Shown piece by piece: positions 1 to 11,224 of a DNA stretch of 64,000 bases. The notes below the pieces were generated by a model that was not told the DNA's origin, searched no databases, and saw nothing but the letters and a program-made list of their open reading frames with translations. A program made the position numbers and the translations under genes. This DNA is from Pleurodeles waltl (taxonomy: Eukaryota; Chordata; Amphibia; Caudata; Salamandridae): contig NC_090448.1 of NCBI RefSeq assembly GCF_031143425.1, positions 331,154,177-331,218,176 of the forward strand, written 5' to 3'. The stretch's first letter is position 1; each line of letters begins with the position of its first letter.

Positions 1-935
1 GCGCTTTACTTCCTGTGAACTGAAGCGCTTTGAATGCTGTGCTAAGGGCGCTTTACTTCCTGTGAACTGAAGCGCTTTGAATGTCGTGCCAAGTGTGCTT
101 TACTGCTGTGAACTGAAGTGCTTTGAATACCATGCCAAGTGCGCTTTACTCCTGTGAACTGAAATGCTTCCAAAAACAATGAAACTATGATTTGCTTATC
201 TTTTAAATGTTTTCACATTTGCCACCTAGGCCTGAAAGTTTTATTCATGTAAACTGAAGCGCCTTGATTTTTGGACCAAGGGCGCTTTACTCATGTGAAC
301 TGAAGCGCTTTGATTGCTGTGCCAAGGGCGCTTTACTCCTCTGAACTGAATCGCTTTGAATGCTGTGCCAAGGGCGCTTTACTCCTGTGAACTGAAGCAT
401 TTTGAATGCTGTGCCAAGGGCGCCTTACTCCTGTGAACTGAAGCGCCTCGATTGCTGTGCCATGGGCGCTTTACTCCTGTGAACTGAAGTGCTTTGAATG
501 CTGTGCCAAGGGCGCTTTACTCCTGTGAATTGAAGCGCTTTGAATGCTGTGCCAAGGGTGCTTTACTCCTGTGAACTGAAGCGCTTTGAATGCCGTGCCA
601 AGTGTGCCTTACTCCTGTGAACTGAAGCGCTTTGAATACCATGCCAAGTGCGCTTTACTCCTATGAACTGAAGCGCTTTGATTGCTGTGCGAAGTGCGCT
701 TTACTTCCTGTGAACTGAAGCGCTTTGAATGCTGTGCTAAGGGCGCTTTACTTCCTGTGAACTGAAGCGCTTTGAATGTCGTGCCAAGTGTGCTTTACTG
801 CTGTGAACTGAAGTGCTTTGAATACCATGCCAAGTGCGCTTTACTCCTGTGAACTGAATCGCTTTAAATGTCGTGCCCGGGGCGCTTTACCACTGTGGCC
901 TGAAACGCTTTGCTCGTTATGCTAAGGGGGTGCTT
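1..935. repeat. 46/47-bp minisatellite array with higher-order structure
   Basis: Tandem units of 46-47 bp, each made of two 23-bp halves that both begin GCGCTTT (one runs on with ACTCCTGTGAACTGAA, the other with GAATGCTGTGCCAAG). About 20 units are present, with scattered substitutions. The block at position 1 recurs almost exactly from 696 with the same variant units in the same order, giving a higher-order period of about 695 bp (15 units). A non-repeat interruption lies at about 165-245. The array is cut by the left window edge, so its full size is unknown. No coding role is seen. Confidence 0.93.
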
Positions 936-1429
936 TACCTTTTGGAAGTAACGACTTCCTTCAAACTTGGATTCAGCGAGGCCTTACAGCTATGAGTACG
1001 ACCTATTTGTTTTTTAATGCACCATGGAAACAAGCATACTTTGGTTGGATGACACTCTGCCATTCAGGAACGCTGCTCTTCTCCAGAGAAACCCCCACGA
1101 GGTCTGGCTGCATCGAAGTCTTCAAAATAGTGTGCAATGTGCTTGGGTGTGGCTGGGTTTTATAGGCCTGCCACACCCCAAGATGGCTGCTGCCTCTAAA
1201 AACGTGGGAATTGTAGTCCCTTCATGGAATAGCACTGATAAGTACATCTTGTCCACCAATGACCTGAACCTGAAGCTCCATGAGCTTTGCCACAGGGCAG
1301 ACGACGTTGATGGCCACCTTTGGAGCAAGAGGGGATGACAAGTGGTGCGCAGAAAGCGATGCAGAGCCATGCAGCGGAGTTTCGGACGGAACCTAGACCG
1401 CGCATGGTTCTATTCCTGACATCCTCTCA
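936..1429. other. intergenic/intronic stretch, no gene recognised
   Basis: Short open frames occur on both strands (for example 104 codons from 1024), but none resembles a known protein and the two strands are open together. A segment around 1180-1215 has the look of repeat-derived sequence. Nothing else is supported. Confidence 0.5.
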
Positions 1430-3562
1430 TTGAGGTCAAATGCAAATCCTAGTTTTGATTCACCTGGGGAGGGTGCCAATGCCCCTGAGGATTATATATT
1501 TTTCTTTATGGAAGAAACCCTTGATGCAATTAATTCACTAAAACCTGGCAAAGCTCCTGGGCTGGAAAAGCTTCTGGGAGATCTTTATAGATCAGAGCAA
1601 ATTATATGGTCCTGGTATATAAATTTGATCTAGAAGAAAATCGCTGCAGGGGGTCAAATTCCATGCACGTGGAAAGGGGCCGAAACTATCCCCATTTATA
1701 AAAAGGGTAGTGCAAATCTCCCAATCAACTATAGACCAATCAGCCTTATTGCTAACTTACAAAAAAATGTTGCCAAACAACTTTTAAGGAGGCTAATTAG
1801 TTGGTCCAAGACCATCAGATCCTCTCTCCACTTCAGGTGGGGTTTCGCCCGAAAGCCAGCACGGTAGATCAGGTTTTTAGGCTGGCTGTTCTATATTGGA
1901 AATATGTAGCCCTTGCCAAGTAACATTTATATGTTGTTTTTGTAGACCTACGATCCGCCTTTGATTTGGTCCCAAGAGAAAAACTGCGGGAAGTGCTGTA
2001 CAGATTGGGAACCCCAATTAACATAATTTAAATGTTAAAGCGGCTGCATGAAAACACACATGCGCAAGTATGATGGGGTAATCAAGGTGAGCTGACTGAA
2101 AAAATCCCTATTCAAAGAGGAGTTCGTCAGGGCTGTGTGATAGCTCCGTTATTATTCACCTTATTTATCAATGAGGTGGTGCAGGCCCTGTTTTCCTGTC
2201 AGAACAATGCCCCTTCCTTGAATGCACAGAAAATTCCCATTCTTCTTTTTGCTGATGATTCACTTCTTATTTCATAGACACCAATGGGTCTACAAATCCT
2301 TGTTGAGAGATTTAATTTATTCTGCATGGATTATGGATTGGAGTTGTATATCAGTAAAACTAAACTGATGGTGTTTAATTCGGGACCTTGTAAGAGATGC
2401 ATTATTAAACTGGATGGAGTCCCTTTAAGCAAGGTTAGCTCAATAGATTGTTTGGGTGTGAGGTTAACAAGTAAATTACACTGGGAGGACCGGATTAGTA
2501 AAAGTGCGGGGCTGTTACAGGATAGAGCAGCATCTATCTTGCGCTTCCACAAACGTTCGATAACAAAAGCTGTATCTCCAGCTATTAAGATTTATCTGGC
2601 TAAGGCGCAGGGAGCTGCTGTCTATGGCGCGGAGGTACGGGGTTCCTCCAATAGTAATAGGTTAACTGTGGGTGAAAACAATTTTGAGAGGGCTTTGATT
2701 GAGTGCCTTCGCAGCACACCACTGATCCCAATGTTTCTCGATTTGGGATTAAATCGAGTAGCTGATTTAATTGCTCTAAGACCCTTATTATATTGGATAA
2801 GGGTCTGGACTGTCCCTATATAAGGTCTCATTGCTCGATTTATTAAAGAAACCAAATGTTGCTACTATTCCTTGGGTCAGACATGTGTCCAACTGGTTCT
2901 GTACCTTGGGGTTGGGAGATTATTGAGAGAATCCTCATAATTTACTGAAATCCCATAAAACTGTTTTGAAATCAGTTTATTGGTCCCATGTAAGGAATGA
3001 TTATATTTGTCGTAAATCTCAAGGTCGATTAACTAATCTTTATATTGATTTTAAGTGGTACCCGCAGTATGAACCTTATTTAGATACTATACCCGACTTA
3101 CTGGGCAAAGGCTTATATGCTAGATTTCGTTTTGGGACCTTATCGCTGATGTCCTTAACTAGCAGTTGGGGGTCAACTGCTATTTTTGACATATGCCCGG
3201 CATGTGGTGGTGCCCTGGAAACAGTTGAACATTTTATGTTCTTCTGCCCTGCCTATTTTACTCCACGGTCAAATGGATTCGTAAAACTTGGCGAGAAATG
3301 GGGCTGAAAAATTGTAGTATAGCAATAAGGGTTTTAAAAAGCCACAGTTCAAATGAGTTAATTCTTTTCAGTTAGTAAGTTTTTAGTGGCAGCATGGCAT
3401 ATACGTAACTGCTTTGTAAACAAGGACTCCTGAATATTGACTAGGCAGGATTTTAGATGAGTAGCTTGATATTATACGTATATATTTATTTGTCTGTTCT
3501 TTTTTTTAATGTATTGTGATGCTTTGATGGTTAATTGACCGAATAAAGCTTGTTTTGATGAT
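1430..3562 (+). pseudogene. broken non-LTR retrotransposon (LINE) reverse transcriptase
   Basis: Successive frames read reverse-transcriptase blocks in the right order. These are SLKPGKAPG near 1540, INYRPISLIAN near 1725, a GFRP/VDQ block near 1845, a VFVDLRSAFD block near 1940, RGVRQGC near 2120 and the catalytic FADD near 2250. They are followed by a 179-codon frame (2284-2823) from the thumb region. A C-terminal zinc-knuckle-like CPACGG...EHFMFFCP lies near 3195-3250. Several stops and frameshifts separate the blocks, so the copy is dead. AATAAA at about 3543 and a short GAT-rich tail mark the 3' end. The clade is not certain; the layout fits an EN-RT LINE with a CCHC-type C-terminus. Confidence 0.85.
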
Positions 3563-3630
3563 GACACGTCACGCAGCATCAGAAGGAGCAACAGGGAGGG
3601 TGACACAGCGCCAGGTGGAGGAGCCTGTCG

Positions 3631-3867
3631 CCTAGTCGGTATCCCAGGCCCGGTCGCCGCAAACACCATCAGTTCATAGTTGACTGCCAGGAAAGAGGGT
3701 GTTACAACCTTTGCTTCACATTTCCTGTGCTAGGCATGCTTGCAAACTCTGCACAAGGTGCCTTGGCTGTCAATAGCCTTCTTGCAGAGACTGCAGGTCT
3801 TGGGCTTTTTATGTGACTTGTTCTTGAATGTGTGAGACCTCGAGGCCAATTCCTCTCGCTTTACCAT
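3631..3867 (-). pseudogene. tensin-type C1 zinc-finger fragment with in-frame stop
   Basis: On the minus strand, from the ATG at 3867, a frame contains the C1 (phorbol-ester/DAG-type) spacing: H-x12-C-x2-C-x10-C-x2-C-x4-H-x2-C-x7. It starts at the His codon 3834-3832, with local motifs HTFKNKSHKKPK, CSLCKK, LCRVC and HRKCEAKV. The x4 spacer contains a TAG stop (3732-3730), and the last expected Cys is a Ser (codon 3696-3694). The frame then runs on through AVNYELM, resembling sequence that follows the C1 domain in long tensin isoforms (from memory, not searched). The short C1 loop and HRKCEAKV favour tensin over protein kinase C. Whether it is a retrocopy or a decayed exon cannot be told; it sits against the 3' end of the LINE on the other strand. 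Confidence 0.5.
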
Positions 3868-4221
3868 GGCAGTGTGCTTGCAATCCACTTTTCTCTCTCT
3901 GGGCTACAAAACGTAGCGGGAGACCCCTTTGCTGTCTTAGAGGAAGGTGATAATCCACCTAAAATGGCCGTGAAAAATGTCAGTGGAAAGCACAGGAAGA
4001 ACTGTATGACATGCACCAACCTCTAAAATGGCCATAGTAAGATGTCACGGCAAACCAGTCTGCCCATGCACACAGGAATGTGGTCACAGTGGCCCCAAAA
4101 AACAAGGGACTTGTCAGAGAAAAGAAAAGTATGAGCCCCCTTCCGCTGGGTCCAAAAGTCACGAGAAGCAGGTAAAGTAAATGAAGTGAAACTTTCAGTT
4201 TCTAAAGACTGGCTTCTTCAG

Positions 4222-4317
4222 TTAGGACCGCTGACAAGATCCTGGCAGCTCCTGCACCCGCTCGTCACCAACTACTCTGTGGTGAGCAAAGTCAGGAAAA
4301 ACATCACGCTTGAAGAG
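4222..4317 (+). CDS. candidate APEH-like exon (propeller end), divergent
   Basis: A 96-bp open segment lies between a plausible acceptor (ggcttcttcag, ending 4221) and a consensus donor (GAAGAG|gtaagt at 4318). In phase 0 it reads LGPLTRSWQLL and so on for 32 residues. The SWQLL block and its position upstream resemble the SW-x-LL region near the end of the APEH beta-propeller. It is on the same strand as the clear APEH-like exons. Similarity is weak outside that block. The phase-0 end does not match the phase needed by the next candidate exon at 5274. It could be a divergent paralogue exon, a decayed exon or chance. Confidence 0.38.
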
Positions 4318-4640
4318 GTAAGTAACATTTTTATTACTAAGGAGACACCAGACACGTTGTGACCGATTTAATCCTCACACTAACTGCCTCTGATTATACA
4401 AAGATTTCCAGGATTCTTTTGTCTGAACATTCAATGTTCAGACGTACATGAGAAGTACTGAACATTCTATGTTCAGGCACAATAATTGCCATGTCTGAAT
4501 ACCACAGACTGGTCTATTTTGAAGTTCTATGGCAGTTGTAGATTCTCCTGTTTGTTGATGTTTAGTACATAGAAAAAAGGGTTACAGCATTCGAAAGCAC
4601 TCTGATTTACTGATTTTGAGGGTTTGCGAATGCTAAAACC

Positions 4641-4657
4641 CTTTGTACATCTGGCCC
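4641..4657 (+). repeat. orphan Harbinger-type terminus
   Basis: The sequence CTTTGTACATCTGGCCC matches the right terminus of the 706-bp MITE at 33725-34430 and of H4. The matching left end was not found, so this is probably a truncated or decayed member of the same family. Confidence 0.35.
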
Positions 4658-5273
4658 TCAGGCTGGTTTGTGAATGACTACACTGGTCACAAAAATATTG
4701 GCTGAAAATAATAATTTTGTGAGCAGTGTTTAATACATTTGGCCACTGGTTTAAAAAAAAAAAAAAAGAAGAAGGAAAAGTTGCCTTTGGGTAGACATAT
4801 GAATCAATATATTTTCTGGAAAGAGAAATTACTTTACTCGTGCTCCAGGATTCTGTAGTTAGATAGAAATCATCAATATTCATGAATTTAGTGAAGGTTA
4901 TTATGAAGGAGAACATGGATAATAAGTAAGCTTATTTTCACTAAACATTATAAGAATTACATTTTCTGTCCTATTCTGTTGTTATATACATGGGTGCAGA
5001 TTTAAATAGAAGTCAGGCAATGCAGGGCAGCAAGTGAAGTTCCTCTGCTCGTTGTGTGAAAGGAAGAGAGTAGAATAGCACCATATGTAGTAAGGAACTC
5101 TCCTTGCGCTTGCGCATTTTAGGCAGTACCTGCATCAATGCAGACACACCTGGGCCATAGTGCAAGGGTGTCTTCTTTGTCTGCGGCATAGGTTTTGCAC
5201 TGGAAGGGGTCCATTCTAGTTTAAAACTATTCTTGAAGGCTTGTCCCACTTTGTTTTGTGCTATACATTGCAG

Positions 5274-5410
5274 GAAACATAAAAGTGGGAAAAATGAGGA
5301 GAAATGAAAATAATTCTCTTTGTTACGCCTTGCTTGAGGAGGCAGAGGATTTTATCTTAAATCCGTGTTTACAGTTCTTTGTAGAAAAGGATTTGCGCAA
5401 GAACCCATGG
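5274..5410 (+). CDS. candidate APEH-like exon (propeller-to-hydrolase linker), divergent
   Basis: After a good acceptor (gctatacattgcag, ending 5273) a frame reads IKVGKMRRNENNSLCY followed by a LEEAE motif. In APEH proteins a KVG...(S)-x-x-W-x-x-LEEAE block precedes the hydrolase domain with the same spacing, allowing one gap. The clear GLDYE exon follows at 9784. The end given here (CCATGG|gtggtt) is only one of several weak donors. None gives the phase-1 end that the 9784 exon needs, and the entry phase also disagrees with the 4222 exon. Either an exon boundary is misjudged, an exon is missing, or this part of the gene copy is decaying. Confidence 0.4.
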
Positions 5411-5458
5411 GTGGTTGAATGGGAACTCCCATTCACTACCAATGGAATGCTCCATTGA

Positions 5459-7150
5459 TGCAAAGTAACACAAGGCACAACATAGGACAACTTTGTGTTA
5501 CGAAAATCAAGATTTGAGTTGGAATGTAAATTCCACCTGAATACTTGTGCCGGGTTTGAGTTAGAAATAAAAAGCAAACCCAACACAAAGCATTTGTAAA
5601 TCTGTATCCTGATTCACAACACATGTTGATTTGCTGCTGACAATGCTGAACAGCCCGCACATCAAACAGTAGCCTAACATGTTGGGGTTAAGTATTATTA
5701 CAAAAAGTCCTGTAATGTCCCATAGCAATAGTAAACAGGCGGTACTAGGGTACAAATCACCCTGACACTATTGGTGAAAACAGCCCTTCCTGGAGACCAG
5801 GCAGGAACCTAGTATCAAAAGATCCCAAAGTACACGGAAAAAGTGTATAATGTTTCCCAAGTCATACAATAATGTTTCTTTCCTGGAAGTGTTGGTCTTT
5901 TCACAGAAGTATGAATAGATGTTGTCAAAGTCCTCATAGAGCAGCAGCCAACACATGTTTCGTCCCATGGACTTTTTCAAGACCGCAAACGTATATATAA
6001 TAACCCTTGTAAGAACATAGTTATCGATGTCAAATAACAAAAGTAAATATTAAAATGTATTATATCAAATCACACCCTAGTCCTGTGTAGTGATAATATG
6101 CAATTAGTGCACCAAATAAAAATAGTGGTCCGGTTATCATGCAAATAATGCCACATCAAAACCGGGACATATCAATTTATGCCAAATCTTAACACCTTGC
6201 AGTACTGCAATGGAAACTTCAGAAATAATACCCATGCAGCATGTGACGTGCACCCAATATCACAAATAGATATACTGCATACTGATCAAGCAGGAAATAA
6301 AAGGTGCCCAATTCTAAGGCCCATAGAAAACAGTGTGCACATAACGTGTGAACCAGAGCATGAAAGTAGAAAACTCCAGAGTAAAATAGAGACATCCCAA
6401 AAGAGCCACGGATTGAAATGGTAGGTGAGTACCTAGACAATGTATAAGCTGTCAGGAATCAGATAAGTGTAGGTCAAAGGTTAAGGATATCTTTGAAAGA
6501 AGGATGTCCATGGTATGCCTAAACCAGAAGGTAAAACAGTTAAATGGGGTGAGATAGGTAATGGCAAGTGGCGGTAAAAAGCCACAAATAGGGGGCTCTC
6601 ACCTAATAACAACAGAAATTATATGAACTTCCCTCTCAAAAAAGTGTAGGATAATGGTGATGTTTGGTGCTGCACTGCCAATCCGAAACGTCATGTTAAA
6701 GTAGTAGTGATGGCCATGGTAAGTATAAAATACAACAAATTATATTATACGTATAGTAACCACTGAAATAAGGGGGTGCTGCCAAAGTGAAACAAAATAA
6801 AGTGCAATGCTACGTACCTCATGCAGGACATGAATTGGATCAAAATGTTAGAAGCTGTGTGCGGAGTGTTGTTTATAAACACTGCGATGATGTGAACTAC
6901 TTCAAACAGTGAGGAAGGAATCACATTTCGTAACAGGGAAAGAGAACAAACGGCAGGCATATTGAATGGCCCAACAAAACAAGACTGGTAACGTAATGAG
7001 CTGAGTAATACGCAGTCCATGCTGGCTGATGGTAAAATAAATAAGACACCGCCAACCCCAATGTTCAAACTGTCATAAGTAGCAACAAGGTGAACAAAAT
7101 TCCTTAGTTTACTTAGTGATAGAACCCTATAGTATCCACGATGCAAGGGC
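5459..7150. other. AT-rich non-coding repeat-like stretch
   Basis: No gene is supported. The segment 5947-5962 (GCCAACACATGTTTCG) carries the same core motif, in the same orientation, as the left arm of the foldback repeat downstream. Its flanks are loosely similar, so 5.9-6.7 kb is probably a diverged member of that repeat family. The minus-strand frame of 170 codons at 6745-7257 has no recognisable features. Confidence 0.4.
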
Positions 7151-9153
7151 AAGCATTTACGTGAGGCACTCAATCTATATATATGTGTAAATACAGCAAT
7201 ATCATAGCAATTAAGTAGAAACGTAGTAAATGAATTCACATTCAAAATCAAAATCAAAACAGTTCTTAATGTGTAATCCAGTCCGCGTGATTTATTAAGA
7301 AAAAGTCCTCCAAGAACTTGAATTTCACTAGTTCAAACACCCAATGTTCCAAGCCAACACGTGTTTCGTTATAGGGAAATGACCCAAACGACTTCTTCAG
7401 GGCTAGAAATTATAAACGAAAACTTGAGTTAAGAACCGAAATGCTCAAGTACTATATTGGGTTTAAAAAAAACAAATTTGCTCTGTGAAAAGCGAAAAAT
7501 AGAAACAGATAAAGAAAGAAAAGAGAAAGAAAGTGTTCATCACCGGAAGACATACCCGAACGCCTCACAATCGAAAAAATTTATCTTAGTGCACAATATC
7601 GCACCATTTTAAAGCTAAACCCAGAGTAAGTTATTGTTCTGCAGAAAAATGACACCCTACTATGGGGCCACTCAGTAATGCAAAGTGCCACATTTAAACC
7701 TCCTATCCCGTGAGGAAAATAAACCAATCTAATGCTAGTGCACCTACAACAGAAAAACACCTAATACCACCCTAAAAATTATAAGGTGTCCATATATATG
7801 AGAAAATAAAACATGCAATGCAACGCACCATGTGAGCATAACGTGCCCGTCAGAACGAAAATCCCCAAAAGTGATTAAAGTACCTTATTGACAACAACAG
7901 TGTAACCCCCTCGTGTGGCAAAAAACTGCATATATGTCGTTTCCGTAGTGGACGTTAATCTTGTACCACATAAACCGCATCTAGTCAGAAAGTAAATACA
8001 AAAGCGTAAATCAATGTCTAGTATTCAAACTTTGAATCAATATAATAAATGTGAGATCCGTATTACCTGGATAAAAATTCAACTGTTTAAAACAAAGATT
8101 CCAAGCATTTCTTCGAATGTTTCCAAGTATCCCAGTAATGATCACGACAACTACAAAATAACAACATAAAGCTAGCTTGTGAGTGACCACCATGCCCTGC
8201 ATAAATTCATCACGCTACTACATAAATGATTATCCACTAGCCCACAGACTAAGTTAAACAGAAACTCACCAAAAATACTGTGGTTCCCGGCATGTTCTCA
8301 AGCCATGCTTCAATCGCGAGTACGCCGACCGTGATTCCCATACCCGGAAATCGTTTTAAGCACCGAAACAACATATATACAGTTTTTTGCCACACAAGGG
8401 GGTTACACTCTCGTTGTCAATAAGGTACTTTAATCACTTTTGGGGATTTTCGTTCTGAAGGGCACGTTATGCTCACATGGTGCGTTGCATTGCATGTTTT
8501 CTTTTCTCATATATATGGACACCTTATAATTTTTAGGGTGGTATTAGGTGTTTTTCTGTTGTAGGTACACTAGCATTAGATTGGTTTAATTTACTTACGG
8601 GATAGGAGGTTTAAATGTGGCACTTTGCATTATTGAGTGGCCCCATAGTATGGTGTCATTTTTCTGCAGCACAATAACTTACTCTGGGTTTAGTTTTAAA
8701 ATGGTGCGGTATTGTGCACTAAGATAAATTATTTCGATTGTGAGGCGTTCGGGTATGTCTTCCGGTGATGAACACTTTCTTTCTCTTTTCTTTCTTTATC
8801 TGTTTCTATTTTTCGATTTTCACAGGGCAAATTTTTTTTTTTATACCCAATATAGTATTTGAGCATTTCGGTTCTTAACTCAAGTTTTCGTTTATAATTT
8901 CTAGCCCTGAAGAAGTCGTTTGGGTCATTTCCCTATAACGAAACACGTGTTGGCTTGGAACATTGGGTGTTTGAACTAGTGGAATTCAAGTTCTTGGAGG
9001 ACTTTTTCTTAATAAATCACGCGGACTGGATTACACATTAAGAACTGTTTTGATTTTGAATGTGAATTCATTTACTACGTTTCTACTTAATTGCTATGAT
9101 ATTGCTGTATTTACACATATATATAGATTGAGTGCATCACGTAAATGCTTGTG
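7151..9153. repeat. 2-kb foldback element (long inverted repeat)
   Basis: Two arms of about 790 bp (7151-7941 and 8366-9153) are inverted copies of each other, with few substitutions and small indels. For example, 7349 pairs with 8958 and 7880 with 8428, giving a constant coordinate sum of about 16307. The spacer is about 425 bp and is unique in the window. Each arm contains the core CGAAACACGTGTTGGC. No transposase is encoded, and no convincing target-site duplication was found at the outer ends. It may be a foldback DNA transposon or two copies of one repeat inserted head to head. Confidence 0.85.
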
Positions 9154-9783
9154 CTAGTTTTGGTTTACCTCGTAACCCTTGTAAGGGTAGGGTGTTGTCC
9201 CTTGTGAAGGCATCTTCTAGTTGCTATTGAGGCCAGATGTTTTCCTGAGCGCCCTTGTTTTTTCTCCCCTCATTAACACACCACTTCATTTTCCACGATG
9301 CAAGGGTTTCATAGTGTCAATTCAATTAAACTTAATATCATTCATTTCACAATGATGATGTTCCATGTTGTAATGTACAGGTCTTGTCATTCTTTTTAAT
9401 GGCATGCACGTTGATTTGTGTAGGCTACAATCCTGATTCAGGATGGCAGGACGATTCAAACATTTGCAGCCTGATAGTGTCACATTGACACATCTGTTGG
9501 CAGTTTGAAACATCCCTGACCACAATTCATTGGACTTTGATTTCTCCCCTCTTTGATAAGATAGAAGTGGGTTGTTATATGTTTTTTACCTACAGCAGAA
9601 CAAAGATGGTCTAAGAATCGAATCCAAGTTACCCAAGTGACCCAATAATACATGAAACAGGTTTATTTTATGAAAGGCTGGATAATGTGATTTATGTTTG
9701 ACATACTGCAGTTTATTGCAATGCATATGCATTACTATTCTAATTCATATCTATATGTTGTCTTACTGTTTTTGTTCCTCTAG
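9154..9783. other. non-coding sequence upstream of exon
   Basis: No coding or repeat structure was recognised. The last about 20 bases form the pyrimidine-rich acceptor tract of the next exon. Confidence 0.5.
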
Positions 9784-9867
9784 CTGGACTAGACTATGAG
9801 GGCCTCCTTCTTCTTCCACTAAAACCTGATGGAAAAGAACTATTTCCTCTCATCATTTACCCTCATG
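9784..9867 (+). CDS. APEH: APEH-like exon: start of the hydrolase domain
   Basis: This is an internal exon, flanked by tttttgttcctctag and CATG|gttagt. The frame enters with two bases (CT), so the previous exon must end in phase 1. It reads GLDYEGLLLLPLKPDGKELF, then PLIIYPH, and ends with one base of a Gly codon. Acylaminoacyl-peptide hydrolase (S9C family; removes N-acetylated amino acids from peptides, cytosolic) has GLDFE...P...PHGG at the entry to its alpha/beta-hydrolase domain. HGG forms here only after splicing to 35626. Identity to mammalian APEH looks moderate, so it may be the orthologue or an APEH-like paralogue. Confidence 0.8.
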
Positions 9868-10919
9868 GTTAGTTACAAAAGTGTTATATCTTTTTACAGC
9901 TGATACTATCATCTCAGTGTCATATCAGTGGCCACTTAAGGGTGGGGGCCAGAGATCTGATATCATATGAAAATAAACTCCACTTCTCGTCCTATCAGAC
10001 CATTAATTTCAGGCAGAGTGAACCACAATGAGTAGTCTGAGTAAAGGAAGACTGCGTGCCATCAGTCTCTCAAAACCTTAAATATTGTGAGCTAACAGAG
10101 AACTTGTCATCTACTATCTGAGGAAAGGTGCTCTACAAGTAGTCTCGTTGCATCTAACAAACTATGGGACAGATATTCTGAATACTGCTAGTAGTTTGAA
10201 AGCAGTATTTCTGTGACAAATAAATAATTCTTTGAATTACCTATAGTACTAATATGTCGGTTTGAAAAATTCTCAATTGGAGTGGTTCGAAATCCTCATT
10301 AACATTCATGACTGAGGTCACAAATTATGACTCATTCTGATTCGTGACCATGACAGGGACATTAGCCTGTTAGGTTTGGAAGATCCCATGTTAGTTATCA
10401 CCTTCCAATAAAGTAAACTTTTTTTCTTTTACGTGTAGACGCTTTTCCTCAAAGGAAACAGGGCTGCGTTAAAAAAACAAAAAAAGATTTCTCTGTTTTT
10501 AGAATGTTCTGACTGTCCAATAAACTCTTTTTTAGCATTCACAAATGGTTGAGGTCCAAAGGAAGACCTCTTCCCTTTTGTGACTTGCTTCCCTCCACAC
10601 CAACCCCTGCCCCGCCAACCCCAGCAAACTGCAGTCATTAGTTTTTAAATGTTTTGCAATAGGATGTTGGTCACAAAACATTGAAACAACACATGCCAAT
10701 ACGGTATTTGGAAGGGAGTGTAAACATGCCTTTTTTAAATACCAAATTAGTATCCATTCCCATTGTAGGAGGTCGGTAAAACGTTACCTATTATCTCTGT
10801 TACCTGCTTTCATGTATTCTACACCTGGCTGCCATGTTGCCAGAAAATTATCCCTTTCTTTTGAAACGTGCACAGGCAGTCTTTCAACTGCCATTGTTTC
10901 TTACATTCTCCAACACTAA

Positions 10920-11089
10920 GGGCCTTATTTAGATATTGTCAGACCAGTTACTCTGTCACAACTGTGACGAATACCCCGTCCGCTGAAATCTAAATCCCAT
11001 TATGTCCTTTGCGATTTAGATTTTGTTGGACAGGATATCCGTCACCACTGTGACAGATTAACCCATTTGCTAATTTCTAAATCAGGCCA
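10920..11089. mobile_element. palindromic MITE, Harbinger-type
   Basis: A 170-bp imperfect palindrome with ends GGGCCTTATTTAGA and TCTAAATCAGGCCA, flanked by TAA on both sides (10917-10919 and 11090-11092). The 3-bp TAA duplication and GG(G)CC termini fit a non-autonomous PIF/Harbinger element. An internal inverted GTGAC(G)GATAT motif is shared with the MITE at 38791. Confidence 0.75.
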
Positions 11090-11224
11090 TAAGTGTGCCA
11101 TGTTTGGCTGTTTTGCTAATTCAATTGCCAATGCTCATGCTACTTTGCCAAAAAGTAGTGGTTGAAAGACCAATTTCCTGTGCCCTCTACCACTTTTCCC
11201 CCCATTCACTAGGTCACATGCCCA

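Noticed and set aside
1..935. Possible CRISPR array
   Set aside because: Units are contiguous, without unique spacers, and the context is eukaryotic.
4430..4490. Short palindrome around TGAACATTCAATGTTCA
   Set aside because: Too short and isolated to call an operator, MITE or hairpin gene.
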